Program-made: the position numbers and the translations under genes
Shown here: positions 4,072 to 13,060 of the stretch, in pieces
How positions within the stretch are numbered: the first letter of the stretch is position 1
Layout of the letters: each line of letters opens with the position of its first letter
The notes under the pieces: model-generated
What the model was told of the DNA's origin: nothing
Databases searched by the model: none
The model's input: the letters and a program-made list of their open reading frames with translations, nothing else
Source: SLRI01 sp964576715
GTDB lineage: Bacteria > Pseudomonadota > Alphaproteobacteria > Geminicoccales > Geminicoccaceae
Assembly: GCA_964576715.1 (NCBI GenBank)
Contig: CAZNWE010000059.1
Span: forward strand, 1 to 25,973
Direction: 5' to 3'
Length of the DNA: 25,973 bases

Positions 4072-4491
4072 TCAGGCCTGCTCGAGCTCGACCAGGGTGC
4101 CGTAGAAGTCTTTCGGGTGGAGGAAGAGCACGGGCTTGCCGTGGGCACCGATCTTGGGGTTGCCGTCGCCGAGCACGCGGGCACCCCCGGCCTTGAGCTG
4201 GTCGCGGGCGGCGAGGATGTCGTCGACCTCGTAGCAGATGTGGTGCATGCCGCCGCCCGGGTTCTTGTCGAGGAAGGCCTTGATCGGCGAGGCGTCCCCG
4301 AGCACGCCCAGCAGCTCGACCTTGGTGTTGGGCAGCTCGATGAACACGGTCTGCACGCCGTGGTCGGGCTGGTCCTCGACCGGCGAGACGGTGGCCCCGA
4401 GCGTGCCGGCATAGGTGGCGCGGGCGGCTTCGATATCGGGCACGGCGATGGCGACGTGGTTCAACCGGCCGAGCTTGAGGTGTTCTGACAT
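4072..4491 (-). CDS. mce: Methylmalonyl-CoA epimerase
   Basis: A 139-residue VOC-fold protein that interconverts (2R)- and (2S)-methylmalonyl-CoA in propionyl-CoA catabolism. It is made of two babbab halves: LNHVAIAVPDIEAARATYAGTLG (metal-ligand His12) with VFIELPNTKVELLGVL, and GMHHICYEVDDILAARDQLKAGG (ligand His in the HH pair, residues 83-84) with HPKDFYGTLVELEQ (ligand Glu135). GVQTVFIELPNTKVELL and GGGMHHICYEV are typical of the MCE subfamily rather than other glyoxalase-like proteins. The length is normal. Its ATG overlaps the rnj stop codon by one base (TGATG), so translation is probably coupled. This is the last gene of the long minus-strand run. Confidence 0.95.
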   Translation of the reverse strand: MSEHLKLGRLNHVAIAVPDIEAARATYAGTLGATVSPVEDQPDHGVQTVFIELPNTKVELLGVLGDASPIKAFLDKNPGGGMHHICYEVDDILAARDQLKAGGARVLGDGNPKIGAHGKPVLFLHPKDFYGTLVELEQA

Positions 4492-6185
4492 CAGGCAACT
4501 CCCACTTTTTCGTCCTCGAGGCTGTCGAGCGATTGGGCAGAGAGGCGGGTGATCTGCACCTCGACGATCGGCCGCTTGTTGCGCGGCAGATTGAGGGCCT
4601 GGCGCAGCGTGCTGCGCACCACCTGCTCGACCCGTTCGTCGTCCAGGATATCACGATCCGGCAAATCCTCCACCGCATCGGCGATCAGCTCGGCCGCCTC
4701 CTTCTCCAGATCGCCGAAACTCGAGAGGTCGATGGCACCGATGCAGGTCAGCTGCGGGGTGGCGAGCACGCTGCCATAAGGGTCGAGGACGATGCCGATG
4801 ACCACGGTGCCGTGGCTGGCGAGGCGCCGCCTCGAGCGGTAGAGCTCGTCGCCGGAATCGAGCAGCTCGTCGGTCTCGAGCACCCGGCGGCCGACCGGTA
4901 CCTCGCCCTCGACCCCGGCCGGCAGGGGGCCGAGGCGGACCAGGTCGCCATTGCGAACGACCAGCGCCTGCTCGACGCCGAGGCTCTTGGCGAAGCGGGC
5001 ATGGGCGTAGAGGTGGCGGGCCTCGCCGTGCACCGGGACGACCACCTTGGGCTTCATCCAGCGCACCATCTGTTCCATCTCGTCGCGGCTCGGATGGCCG
5101 GAGACGTGGACGAAGTGGTCCTCCTCGGTGATCACCTCGACACCGAGCTCGACCAGGTGGTTGTGCAGCGCATAGAGCGACTTTTCGTTGCCGGGGATGA
5201 TCTTGGAGGAGAAGATCACCGTGTCGCCGGCCTCGAGGCGGATGCGCTGATGATTGCCGGTGGCGATGCGCTGCATGGCGGCCCTGGGCTCGCCCTGGCT
5301 GCCGGTGACGAGGTAGAGCACCCGGTGGCGCGGCAAGGCGGCGGCGTCGCGCTCGTCGCGCAGGGTCGGAATGTCCTTCAGATAGCCGCATTCCTTGGCT
5401 GCATCGATCATCCGGTGCATCGAGCGACCGACGACGACGACCTCGCGGCCGGCCTCGAATGCGGCGAACATCGCGGTCTCGAGCCTGGCGACGTTGGAGG
5501 CGAAGGTGGTGAGCGCCACCGCGTGCGGCTGGGCGGCGATCAGCTCGCGCAAGGAGTCCCGGACCTCGGCCTCGGAGCCCGAGGTGCCGGGGCTGAGGAC
5601 GTTGGTGCTGTCGGCGATCAGGGCAAGGACGCCCTCTTCACCGATCTTCTCCAGGAGCTCGATATCGGACTTCTCGCCCAGCATCGGTGCCGGATCGAGC
5701 TTCCAGTCGCCGGTGTGCATGACCATCCCGTAGGGTGTCTCGATGGCCAGCGCATTGGCGTCCGGGATCGAGTGGGTCATGTGGACGAGCTGGCAGGCGA
5801 AGGGGCCGACGGTAAAGGGCGTGCCGCTCTCGACCACGCGGACCGCGGTCGGCGCCTTGGTGTCGTGCTCGCCGAGCTTGCGGCGCAGCACGGCGGCCGG
5901 GAAGCGGGTGCAGTAGAGGGGGCAGCCGAGGCGTTCCCACAAGTACGGCACGGCACCGATATGGTCCTCGTGGGCGTGGGTGATGACGATGCCGGCGAGC
6001 TTGTCCTTGCGTTCCTCGATGAAGGCGATGTCGGGCATCAGGATGTCGGCGCCGGGATGTCGATCGTCGGCGAAGGCGATGCCGCAATCGACCATCAGCC
6101 ATTGGCCGTCGAGCTCGTAGAGATAGAGGTTCATGCCGATTTCGCCGATCCCGCCGAGGGCGACGAAGCGTAGAGGTGTGGTCAC
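4491..6185 (-). CDS. rnj: Ribonuclease J
   Basis: A 564-residue metallo-beta-lactamase/beta-CASP nuclease with 5'-to-3' exo- and endonuclease activity on RNA in the cytoplasm. The N-terminal region reads TTPLRFVALGGIGEIGMNLY. The zinc motif HAHEDH spans residues 70-75, followed by HSIPD and HTGDWKLD. The beta-CASP region has DSTNV and VTGSQGEPRAAM. A further metal histidine lies in VHVSGHPSRDEM, with PVHGEARHL after it, and a C-terminal domain ends DSLEDEKVGVA. The frame is open far upstream through coaX, but homology begins at the GTG at 6185, which overlaps the coaX stop by four bases (GTGA). The usual length is about 550-560 residues. RNase J rather than RNase E-dominated turnover is common in alphaproteobacteria. 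Confidence 0.95.
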   Translation of the reverse strand: MTTPLRFVALGGIGEIGMNLYLYELDGQWLMVDCGIAFADDRHPGADILMPDIAFIEERKDKLAGIVITHAHEDHIGAVPYLWERLGCPLYCTRFPAAVLRRKLGEHDTKAPTAVRVVESGTPFTVGPFACQLVHMTHSIPDANALAIETPYGMVMHTGDWKLDPAPMLGEKSDIELLEKIGEEGVLALIADSTNVLSPGTSGSEAEVRDSLRELIAAQPHAVALTTFASNVARLETAMFAAFEAGREVVVVGRSMHRMIDAAKECGYLKDIPTLRDERDAAALPRHRVLYLVTGSQGEPRAAMQRIATGNHQRIRLEAGDTVIFSSKIIPGNEKSLYALHNHLVELGVEVITEEDHFVHVSGHPSRDEMEQMVRWMKPKVVVPVHGEARHLYAHARFAKSLGVEQALVVRNGDLVRLGPLPAGVEGEVPVGRRVLETDELLDSGDELYRSRRRLASHGTVVIGIVLDPYGSVLATPQLTCIGAIDLSSFGDLEKEAAELIADAVEDLPDRDILDDERVEQVVRSTLRQALNLPRNKRPIVEVQITRLSAQSLDSLEDEKVGVA

Positions 6186-6979
6186 GGTTGTACTTTCCTG
6201 CCGGCGCGAATGATGTCGCGATGTTCCAGATAGATTTCGACCAGGCCGATCATCGTGAGATCGGGGTCGACATGTTCCACGATTTTGCAATACCGTGCAA
6301 ACAGCGGGGCGAGGCCGCCGGTCGCGATGACGGTCATGGTCTTGCCGTACTCGTCCTGCACGCGGCGGGCAAGGCCTTCGATCAGCCCGACATAGCCCCA
6401 AAAGACGCCGGACTGCATCGCCTGGACGGTCGACCGGCCGATCACCTGCGGCGGCGGCTCGACGGCGATCCGGGGCAGCTTGGCGGCGGCGTGGTGCAGG
6501 GCCTCGATCGAGAGGTTGATGCCGGGGGCGATGATGCCGCCCATGAAGGCACCGGCTTCGTCGACGATGTCGAAGGTGGTGGCGGTGCCGAAATCGACCA
6601 CCATCAAGGGCGGCGTGTAGCGGCGCGATGCCGCGAGCGCATTGACCAGGCGGTCGGCGCCGGCCTCTTTCGGGTGGAGCAGCTTGTTCTCGATCGGGAT
6701 CGGCAGATCCTCGGCCACCACATAGGCGTGGCGGCCGAAGAACAGACGGCTCATCTTGCGCAAGGGAAAGACCGTCTGCGGCACGACCGATGAGATCATC
6801 ACCGCGGCGATGCTGGTATGGTTGAAGCCGCCGATGGTCAAGAGCTGGATCAGGAGTGCGGCATATTCCTCGGCCGTCCGCTCGCGCAGCGTCGACAGCC
6901 GCCACTGCCCCTTGGGCTCGCGCTCGTGATAGAGGGCGAAGACGGTGTTGGTGTTGCCGACGTCGATCAGCAGCAGCAT
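6182..6979 (-). CDS. coaX: Type III pantothenate kinase
   Basis: A 265-residue ASKHA-fold kinase that phosphorylates pantothenate, the first step of coenzyme A synthesis. Motifs: phosphate-1 loop IDVGNTNTVFAL at residues 5-16, the conserved GADR at 107-110 (substrate and catalytic Asp109), and VVDFGTATTFDIVD at about 127-140, followed by GGIIAPGINLS and ATGGLAPLF. CoaX enzymes need a monovalent cation and are not feedback-inhibited by CoA. The start ATG at 6979 (MLLLIDVGNT) is chosen because homology begins there; the frame is open to 7027 only by chance. Its stop overlaps the rnj GTG. The adjacency of birA, coaX and rnj downstream of nuoN is typical of alphaproteobacteria. Confidence 0.95.
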   Translation of the reverse strand: MLLLIDVGNTNTVFALYHEREPKGQWRLSTLRERTAEEYAALLIQLLTIGGFNHTSIAAVMISSVVPQTVFPLRKMSRLFFGRHAYVVAEDLPIPIENKLLHPKEAGADRLVNALAASRRYTPPLMVVDFGTATTFDIVDEAGAFMGGIIAPGINLSIEALHHAAAKLPRIAVEPPPQVIGRSTVQAMQSGVFWGYVGLIEGLARRVQDEYGKTMTVIATGGLAPLFARYCKIVEHVDPDLTMIGLVEIYLEHRDIIRAGRKVQP

Positions 6980-7058
6980 GGCCGGCTCCGACTGGCAGTC
7001 GCGGCGGTGCTGAGGATGCGCCGCCACAAAGATATGGAACGGGTTGGGCGCATCGGCA

Positions 7059-7793
7059 TCAAGCGGCCGGCGAGGCCGTGAAAAAGAGCTCGCCGGCGCT
7101 CAGCTCCTGGCGACCGGCGGCGGTCTCCAGCACCAGGCGCCCGGCCGCGTCGACATCGACGAAGTGGCCGCTCACCGTCCGCTCGCCGACCTTCACCGCG
7201 GCCTCGCCACCGAGTCGTTCGGCCCGGGCGAGCCAGCGTCGGCGCAAGGCGCCGAAGCCGTCCTTGCACCACACCTCGTAGTCGCTGGCGAAGCGCTCGA
7301 GGAAGCGCTCGAGGAGCGGTTGCGGTGTCAGTGCCAGACCGGCTTCGACGAGCGTGGTGGCGGGGTAGGGGAGGCCGTCCGGGCGGCTGGCGATATTGAC
7401 GCCGAAGCCCGCGACGATCACCGGCCGGGTCGGCTCGGTGCCGACCGCCTCGAGCAGGATGCCGGCGAGCTTGGCACCGTCGAGGCGGAGATCGTTCGGC
7501 CATTTGAGCCGCGGCTCGATGTCCCCGGCGGCGGCGATCGCGTCGGCGAGGCTGAGCCCGACCACGAGGGCGAGGCTCGCCGCCTCGGCGAGCGGGCGGG
7601 GTGGGCGGAGGAGGAGCGAGGCATAGAGATTGCCGCGAGGCGACGCCCAGGTCCGGCCATGCCGGCCGCGCCCGGCGAGCTGCTCCTCGGCCCGGATCAC
7701 GAGGCCTTCGGCGGCGCCGCTCTGGGCGCGTTCGCGCACCACGTCGTTGGTGCTGCCGACGGCGGGCAGCGTCTCGATGGTAAAGCCGATCAA
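7059..7793 (-). CDS. birA: Biotin--[acetyl-CoA-carboxylase] ligase
   Basis: A 244-residue biotin protein ligase that makes biotinyl-AMP and transfers biotin to carboxylases. It shows the GRGRHGRTW nucleotide/biotin loop (residues 41-49), the KWPND motif (97-101), the catalytic Lys108 in GAKLAGILLE, and GFGVNI. The C-terminal SH3-like domain includes VSGHFVDVDAAGRLVLETAAG. There is no N-terminal HTH, so this is the group I monofunctional form and cannot act as the biotin repressor. The only available start near the first conserved strand is TTG at 7793 (LIGFTIETLPAVGSTN); no ATG or GTG lies in frame between it and the nuoN stop at 7837. The ribosome site is weak. Confidence 0.93.
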   Translation of the reverse strand: MIGFTIETLPAVGSTNDVVRERAQSGAAEGLVIRAEEQLAGRGRHGRTWASPRGNLYASLLLRPPRPLAEAASLALVVGLSLADAIAAAGDIEPRLKWPNDLRLDGAKLAGILLEAVGTEPTRPVIVAGFGVNIASRPDGLPYPATTLVEAGLALTPQPLLERFLERFASDYEVWCKDGFGALRRRWLARAERLGGEAAVKVGERTVSGHFVDVDAAGRLVLETAAGRQELSAGELFFTASPAA

Positions 7794-7836
7794 CGGCCCC
7801 GCGCCCGGGTGGCGCCAAGCTTGGTGGCCGGTGCGG

Positions 7837-9297
7837 TCACGGCATCAGGGCGGCGGCGGCGGCCTGGGCGGTGGCGAGCAGCGGGCCGGGGATCAGGATG
7901 AAGCCGAGGATCAGGAGCGCGCTGACCAGGACCACGGCCTGCAGCTCTGGCCGCCCCTGGCGGTCGAACGCCTCGGCGGGCTCGTCGAAATACATGAGCT
8001 TGACGACGCGCAGGTAGTAGTAGGCGCCGACCACGCTGGCGAGCACGCCGAGCACGGCCAAGGGCGTGAGGCCCGCCTCGACCGCGGCCATGAAGACATA
8101 GAGCTTGCCGAAGAAGCCGGCCAAGGGCGGGATGCCGGCGAGCGAGAACATGAAGATCGCCATGGCAGCCGCCATCAACGGCCGGGTCGAGGAGAGGCCG
8201 GCGAGGTCGTCGATGGTCTCGATGTAGCGGCCCTGGCGGCGCATCATCAGCACCACGGCGAAGGTGCCGATGGTCATGACCAGGTAGATGGTCATGTAGA
8301 TGAGGACCCCGTAGATGCCGCGCTCAGTGCCGGCCGCGAGGCCGACGAGCGCGAAGCCGATATGGCCGATGCCGGAATAGGCCAGCAGCCGCTTGATGTT
8401 GGTCTGGCGGATGGCGGCGAAGGCGCCGAGCAGCATCGAGGCGATGGCGATGAAGACGATGACCTGCTGCCATTCGCCGGCGGCCGGACCGAAGGGCTGC
8501 ATCAGCACGCGGAGCGTCAGACCCACGGCGGCGACCTTCGGGGCGGCGGCGAAGAAGGCGGTGACCGGGGTGGGTGCGCCCTCGTAGACGTCCGGTGCCC
8601 ACATGTGGAAGGGCACCGCCGACAGCTTGAAGGCGAGCCCGGCGGTGATGAAGACGAGGCCGGAGAGGGCCCCGAGGCCGAGCTCGACCACCCCGCCTTC
8701 GCTCGCCGCCAGGATCGCGCCGAGATCGTCGAACAAGAGGGTGCCGGTGAAGCCGTAGACCAGCGAGCAACCGTAGAGCAGCATGCCCGAGGCCAGGGCG
8801 CCGAGGACGAAGTATTTCAGCCCCGCCTCGGTCGAGCGCAGCTGATCACGGTTGAAGGCGGCGAGCACATAGAGTGGCAGGCTCTGCAGCTCGAGGCCCA
8901 TGTAGAGGGCGATGAAGCTGTTGGCCGAGACCATCATCGACATGCCGAGTGCTGCGAACAGGATCAAGAGCGGGAACTCGAAGCGGTCGAGGTCCTGGTC
9001 CGCGAGGTAGCCCTGGGCGAGCAGGATGCTGACGGCCGAGCCGCCGAAGATGATCACCTTGAGGAAGGCGGCGAAGCTGTCGAAGACGAAGTGGCCGGCG
9101 AAGATCGGCTCGGGCGACTTGTCGGCACCGATGACGAAGAGGGCGGCGACGAGCAGGGCCAGCGCGGCCAGCGGGGTGACGATCCGCGATGCGTCCTGCT
9201 CGCGCAGCGCGCCCGCGACCAGGAGCGCCATGCCGGCCACGAGGAGGAAGACCTCGGGCAGGGCAGGGACGAGGTTGAAGCCGTGATCCTCGAGCAT
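7837..9297 (-). CDS. nuoN: NADH-quinone oxidoreductase subunit N
   Basis: A 486-residue, ~14-helix antiporter-like subunit of complex I (Mrp/NQO14 type) in the proton-pumping membrane arm. LLILFAALGMSMMVSANSFIALYMGLELQSLPLYVLAAF carries the conserved glutamate of helix 5 (GLELQSL). LSAVPFHMWAPDVYEGAPTPVTAFFAAAPKVA carries the conserved lysine and discontinuous helix 7, and SGIGHIGFALVGL follows. The length is normal. The gene starts at ATG 9297, nine bases after the nuoM stop, and ends 43 bases before birA. Confidence 0.97.
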   Translation of the reverse strand: MLEDHGFNLVPALPEVFLLVAGMALLVAGALREQDASRIVTPLAALALLVAALFVIGADKSPEPIFAGHFVFDSFAAFLKVIIFGGSAVSILLAQGYLADQDLDRFEFPLLILFAALGMSMMVSANSFIALYMGLELQSLPLYVLAAFNRDQLRSTEAGLKYFVLGALASGMLLYGCSLVYGFTGTLLFDDLGAILAASEGGVVELGLGALSGLVFITAGLAFKLSAVPFHMWAPDVYEGAPTPVTAFFAAAPKVAAVGLTLRVLMQPFGPAAGEWQQVIVFIAIASMLLGAFAAIRQTNIKRLLAYSGIGHIGFALVGLAAGTERGIYGVLIYMTIYLVMTIGTFAVVLMMRRQGRYIETIDDLAGLSSTRPLMAAAMAIFMFSLAGIPPLAGFFGKLYVFMAAVEAGLTPLAVLGVLASVVGAYYYLRVVKLMYFDEPAEAFDRQGRPELQAVVLVSALLILGFILIPGPLLATAQAAAAALMP

Positions 9298-9306
9298 GGC
9301 GGTGCC

Positions 9307-10812
9307 TCAGCGCTGTGCCAGCGATGCGGGGGCTTCGGCCGCACCGATCTGGACGAGGAGATTGTCGACGGATGCCGCCATCGGCTCGAGGAAGAAGGCG
9401 GGGTAGACACCCATCAGGAAGACCAGGACGAGCAACGGTGCGAAGGCGATCAGCTCGTTGGGGCGCATGTCCTTGATCAGCTTGAGGTCGTCCTTGGTGA
9501 GGGCACCGAAGATCGTCCGGCGGTAGAGCCAGAGCATGTAGGAGGCACCGAGGACCATGCCCGAGGCAGCGAACAGGGCCACCCACGAGTTGGTCTGGAA
9601 GATGCCGACGATCACCAGCACCTCGCCGACGAAGCCCGAGGTGCCGGGCAGGCCGACCGAGGCCATCATGAAGATCATGAAGATCAGGGCATAGGAGGGC
9701 ATTCGCTCGGCGAGGCCGTCGTAGCGGTCGATGTCGCGGCTGTGGATACGGTCGTAGACGACGCCGACGATCATGAAGAGCGCCCCACTGACGATGCCGT
9801 GGGAGAGCATCTGGATGATCGAGCCCTGCAGGCCGAGGGCGTTGGGGGTGAAGATGCCGATCGTGACGATGCCCATGTGCGCCACCGACGAATAGGCGAT
9901 CAGCTTCTTCATGTCGGTCTGCATCAGGGCGACCAGCGACGTGTAGACGATGGCGACGACCGAGAGGACGTAGACCAGCGGGGCGAAGTAGAGCGAGGCA
10001 TCGGGCAGCATCGGCAGCGAGAAGCGAAGGAAGCCGTAGCCACCGAGCTTGAGCAGCACGCCGGCGAGCAGGACCGAGCCGGCGGTCGGGGCCTCCACGT
10101 GCGCATCCGGCAGCCAGGTGTGGAACGGCCACATCGGCACCTTGACGGCGAAGGACGCGAACATGGCGAGCCAGAGCCAGCGCTGCAGGTTCTCGTCGAA
10201 GCTGGTTTCCATCAGGGTCGGAATGTCGGTGGTCCCGGCCTGCAGGTACATGACCAGGATGGCGACGAGAAAAAGCACCGAGCCGATCAGCGTGTACAAA
10301 AAGAACTTGAACGAAGCATAAATCCGCCGCGCCCCGCCCCAGACCCCGATGATCAGGTACATCGGGATCAGGATGCCTTCGAAGAAGATGTAGAAGAGGA
10401 CGAGGTCGAGGGCACAAAAGACGCCGACCATCAGCGTCTCCATGACCAAAAAGGCCACCATGTACTCCTTGACCCGGGTCTGTACCGAGTGCCAGGAGCC
10501 GATGATCACGACGACGGTCAGGAGGGTCGAGAGCAGCACGAACCAGAGCGAGATGCCATCGATGCCCATGTGGTAGTCGATGCCGAAGCCGGGCAGCCAG
10601 GTCCGCTGCTCGACCAGCTGGAAGCCGGCCTGGCTGTTGTCGAAATTGGCGAGGATCAAGAGCGACAGGAAGAACGTGACGAGCGAGGTCCAAAGGGCCA
10701 CCGCCCGGGCGTTCTGCGCCACGATCGCGGCCTCGCCGCGGATCACCATGATGAAGGCGGCGCCGACCAGCGGCAGGAAGGTGACGAGGGAGAGCAGGGG
10801 CCAGTCGCTCAT
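9307..10812 (-). CDS. nuoM: NADH-quinone oxidoreductase subunit M
   Basis: A 501-residue antiporter-like membrane subunit of complex I. Conserved features are FYIFFEGILIPMYLIIGVWGG (helix 5 glutamate), FAVKVPMWPFHTWLPDAHVEAPTAGSVLLAGVLLKLGGYG (helix 7 with the key lysines), and AYSSVAHMGIVTIGIF. ATG 10812 is preferred; a GTG directly before it (10815) is an alternative. TTGAGGTG immediately upstream may serve as the ribosome site. It begins four bases after the nuoL stop, so coupling is likely. Confidence 0.97.
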   Translation of the reverse strand: MSDWPLLSLVTFLPLVGAAFIMVIRGEAAIVAQNARAVALWTSLVTFFLSLLILANFDNSQAGFQLVEQRTWLPGFGIDYHMGIDGISLWFVLLSTLLTVVVIIGSWHSVQTRVKEYMVAFLVMETLMVGVFCALDLVLFYIFFEGILIPMYLIIGVWGGARRIYASFKFFLYTLIGSVLFLVAILVMYLQAGTTDIPTLMETSFDENLQRWLWLAMFASFAVKVPMWPFHTWLPDAHVEAPTAGSVLLAGVLLKLGGYGFLRFSLPMLPDASLYFAPLVYVLSVVAIVYTSLVALMQTDMKKLIAYSSVAHMGIVTIGIFTPNALGLQGSIIQMLSHGIVSGALFMIVGVVYDRIHSRDIDRYDGLAERMPSYALIFMIFMMASVGLPGTSGFVGEVLVIVGIFQTNSWVALFAASGMVLGASYMLWLYRRTIFGALTKDDLKLIKDMRPNELIAFAPLLVLVFLMGVYPAFFLEPMAASVDNLLVQIGAAEAPASLAQR

Positions 10813-10816
10813 CACC

Positions 10817-12742
10817 TCAACCCCGGCCGACCAGCATGTACCAGGTGACCAGGAAGGCCACCCCGATCAGCATGGCGAACGCGTAGTGATAGATGAAGCC
10901 GGACTGCAGGCGGGCGGCCCGGCGCGCCGTGGCGTAGGCGGCGGCGGCGACCCCGTCGGGGCCGAACCGGTCGATGATCGCCTGATCGCCACCCCGCCAG
11001 AGCCCGAGGCCGATCGCCTTGGCCGGGCGGACGAAGAGGCGATCGTAGAGCTCGTCGAAGTACCACTTGTTGTAGAAGAAGGTGTGCAGCGGCTGGGTCA
11101 TCGCCACGACCCGCGCCGGCAGCTCCGGGCGCTGCATGTAGAACACGTAGGCGAGGCCAAGTCCGCCGGCCATGGCGATGATCGGTGCGATTTTCACCAG
11201 GAACGGCACCTCGTGCATGTCGTGCAGCACGTGGTTGTCGGGATGGGAGAAGATTGCACCCGCCCACCAGGCCCCGTCGTCGGCGATCATGCCGAGACCG
11301 AGAAAGCCGGCGATCAGGGCACCGGCGGCGAGCACGCCCAGCGGTACCGTCATCACCGCCGGGCTCTCGTGGATGTGGCTTTGCACCTCGGGGGCGGCAC
11401 GGCAGGCGCCGTGGAAGGTCATGAAGATCAGCCGCCCCGAGTAGAAGGCGGTGAGCACGGCAGCGGTGATGCCGAGCCAGAAGGCGTAGAGATGAAAGCT
11501 GTTGTGCGACGCCCAGGCGGCCTCGAGGATCGCGTCCTTGGAGAAGAAGCCCGAGGTCAGCGGGAAGCCGACCAGCGCCAGGGTGCCGATCCACATCACG
11601 GTATAGGTGACCGGGATCTTCTGGTAGATGCCGCCCATCCGGCGCATGTCCTGCTCGTCGGACATGGCGTGAATGACCGAGCCGGCACCGAGGAACAGGA
11701 GGGCCTTGAAGAAGGCGTGGGTATAGAGGTGGAAGATGCCGGCCGAATAGGCGCCGACCCCGCAGGCGAAGAACATGTAGCCGAGCTGCGAGCAGGTCGA
11801 GTAGGCGATCACCCGCTTGATGTCGAACTGGGTGAGGCCGATGGTGGCGGCGAAGATCGCGGTCGAGGCGCCGATGAAGGTGACCAGCGCCAGGGCGGTT
11901 GGCGCGTATTCGAAGACCGGTGAGAAGCGGGCGACGAGGAAGACGCCGGCGGTGACCATGGTGGCCGCATGGATCAGGGCGGAGACCGGGGTCGGGCCCT
12001 CCATCGCATCCGGCAGCCAGGTGTGCAGCCCGAGCTGCGCGGATTTGCCCATGGCGCCGATGAACAGGAGGATGGCGGTGACGGTGAGCGCGTCGAACTC
12101 CGCACCGAAGACGACGATGGTGGTGCCGGCCATGGCCGCTGCGGCATCGAAGATGACGTCGTACTGGACCGAATCGAACAGCAGGTAGCACGACGCGATG
12201 CCGAGCATCAGGCCGATATCGCCGACCCGGTTGACCAAAAAGGCCTTGATCGCCGCCGCACAGGCCGCGGGCTTGGTGTACCAGAAGCCGATCAGCAGGT
12301 AGGAGGCGAGACCGACCCCCTCCCAGCCGAAGAACAGCTGGATGAGGTTGTCGGAGGTGACCAGCATCAGCATCGCGAAGGTGAACAGCGAGAGATAGCT
12401 CATGAACCGCGGGATGCTCTTGTCGTGGCTCATGTAGCCGACGGAATAGACGTGGATGAAGAAGCTGATGAAGCTGACCACGAACATCATCACGCCGGAC
12501 AGCGCGTCGATCCGGAGCGCCCAGTCGACCTCGAAGGTGGCGACGTTCATCCAGGTGAAGAGCGGCACGCGGTAGGGCTCGGCGCCGATGGTCGAGAGCA
12601 GGGCGAAGATCGAGAAAAGCGCCGACACGCCCATCAGGCCACAAGTGACAGCCTGGCTGCCGCGGTCGCCGAGTTGGCGGCCGAACAGGCCGGCGACGAT
12701 GGCGCCCGCGAGCGGGGCGAAGACCAGGATGACGTAGAGCAT
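10817..12742 (-). CDS. nuoL: NADH-quinone oxidoreductase subunit L
   Basis: A 641-residue antiporter-like subunit at the distal end of the complex I membrane arm. It shows FFGWEGVGLASYLLIGFWY (helix 5 Glu), SAQLGLHTWLPDAMEGPTPVSALIHAATMVTAGVFLVARF (signature stretch with the broken helix 7), and AYSTCSQLGYMFFACGVGAYSAGIFHLYTHAFFKALLFLGAGSVIHA (helix 8). The C-terminal region corresponds to the lateral helix and the anchoring last helix. The length is normal for NuoL. It starts at ATG 12742, nine bases after the nuoK stop. Confidence 0.97.
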   Translation of the reverse strand: MLYVILVFAPLAGAIVAGLFGRQLGDRGSQAVTCGLMGVSALFSIFALLSTIGAEPYRVPLFTWMNVATFEVDWALRIDALSGVMMFVVSFISFFIHVYSVGYMSHDKSIPRFMSYLSLFTFAMLMLVTSDNLIQLFFGWEGVGLASYLLIGFWYTKPAACAAAIKAFLVNRVGDIGLMLGIASCYLLFDSVQYDVIFDAAAAMAGTTIVVFGAEFDALTVTAILLFIGAMGKSAQLGLHTWLPDAMEGPTPVSALIHAATMVTAGVFLVARFSPVFEYAPTALALVTFIGASTAIFAATIGLTQFDIKRVIAYSTCSQLGYMFFACGVGAYSAGIFHLYTHAFFKALLFLGAGSVIHAMSDEQDMRRMGGIYQKIPVTYTVMWIGTLALVGFPLTSGFFSKDAILEAAWASHNSFHLYAFWLGITAAVLTAFYSGRLIFMTFHGACRAAPEVQSHIHESPAVMTVPLGVLAAGALIAGFLGLGMIADDGAWWAGAIFSHPDNHVLHDMHEVPFLVKIAPIIAMAGGLGLAYVFYMQRPELPARVVAMTQPLHTFFYNKWYFDELYDRLFVRPAKAIGLGLWRGGDQAIIDRFGPDGVAAAAYATARRAARLQSGFIYHYAFAMLIGVAFLVTWYMLVGRG

Positions 12743-12751
12743 GGCCCCCGC

Positions 12752-13060
12752 TCAGCCTTTCATCAGGTTGATGTCCTCGACCTCGATCGAGCCGCGGTTG
12801 CGGAAGTAGACGACGACGATCGCGAGCCCGATCGCCGCCTCGGCGGCGGCGACGGTCAGGATGAACATGGCGAAGACCTGGCCGGCGAGGTCGCCCATGA
12901 AGGCGGAGAAGGCGACGAGATTGACGTTGACCGCGAGCAGGATCAGCTCGATCGACATCAGCATGACGATGACGTTCTTGCGGTTCAGGAAAATGCCGAA
13001 CACGCCGATGGTGAAGAGGATGGCGGCGAGGGTCAGATAGTGGGTGAGGGGGATGATCAT
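12752..13060 (-). CDS. nuoK: NADH-quinone oxidoreductase subunit K
   Basis: A 102-residue, three-helix complex I subunit of the E-channel. The two functionally essential membrane glutamates are present, Glu38 (MLMSIELILLAVN) and Glu74 (ILTVAAAEAAIGLAI). The start codon overlaps the nuoJ stop by one base, indicating translational coupling. Confidence 0.97.
   Translation of the reverse strand: MIIPLTHYLTLAAILFTIGVFGIFLNRKNVIVMLMSIELILLAVNVNLVAFSAFMGDLAGQVFAMFILTVAAAEAAIGLAIVVVYFRNRGSIEVEDINLMKG

Noticed and set aside
4533..6173. A 546-codon plus-strand frame opposite rnj.
   Set aside because: It covers only the antisense of RNase J, with no start signal or domain.
6186..6905. Upstream extension of rnj through coaX.
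   Set aside because: Homology of RNase J begins at GTG 6185; the extension is an out-of-frame reading of coaX.
7630..10848. A 1072-codon plus-strand frame opposite nuoN and nuoM.
   Set aside because: It is antisense to two clear complex I genes; its composition (runs of Asp, Glu, His, Gly and Arg) is the mirror of GC-rich membrane-protein codons. No family resemblance.
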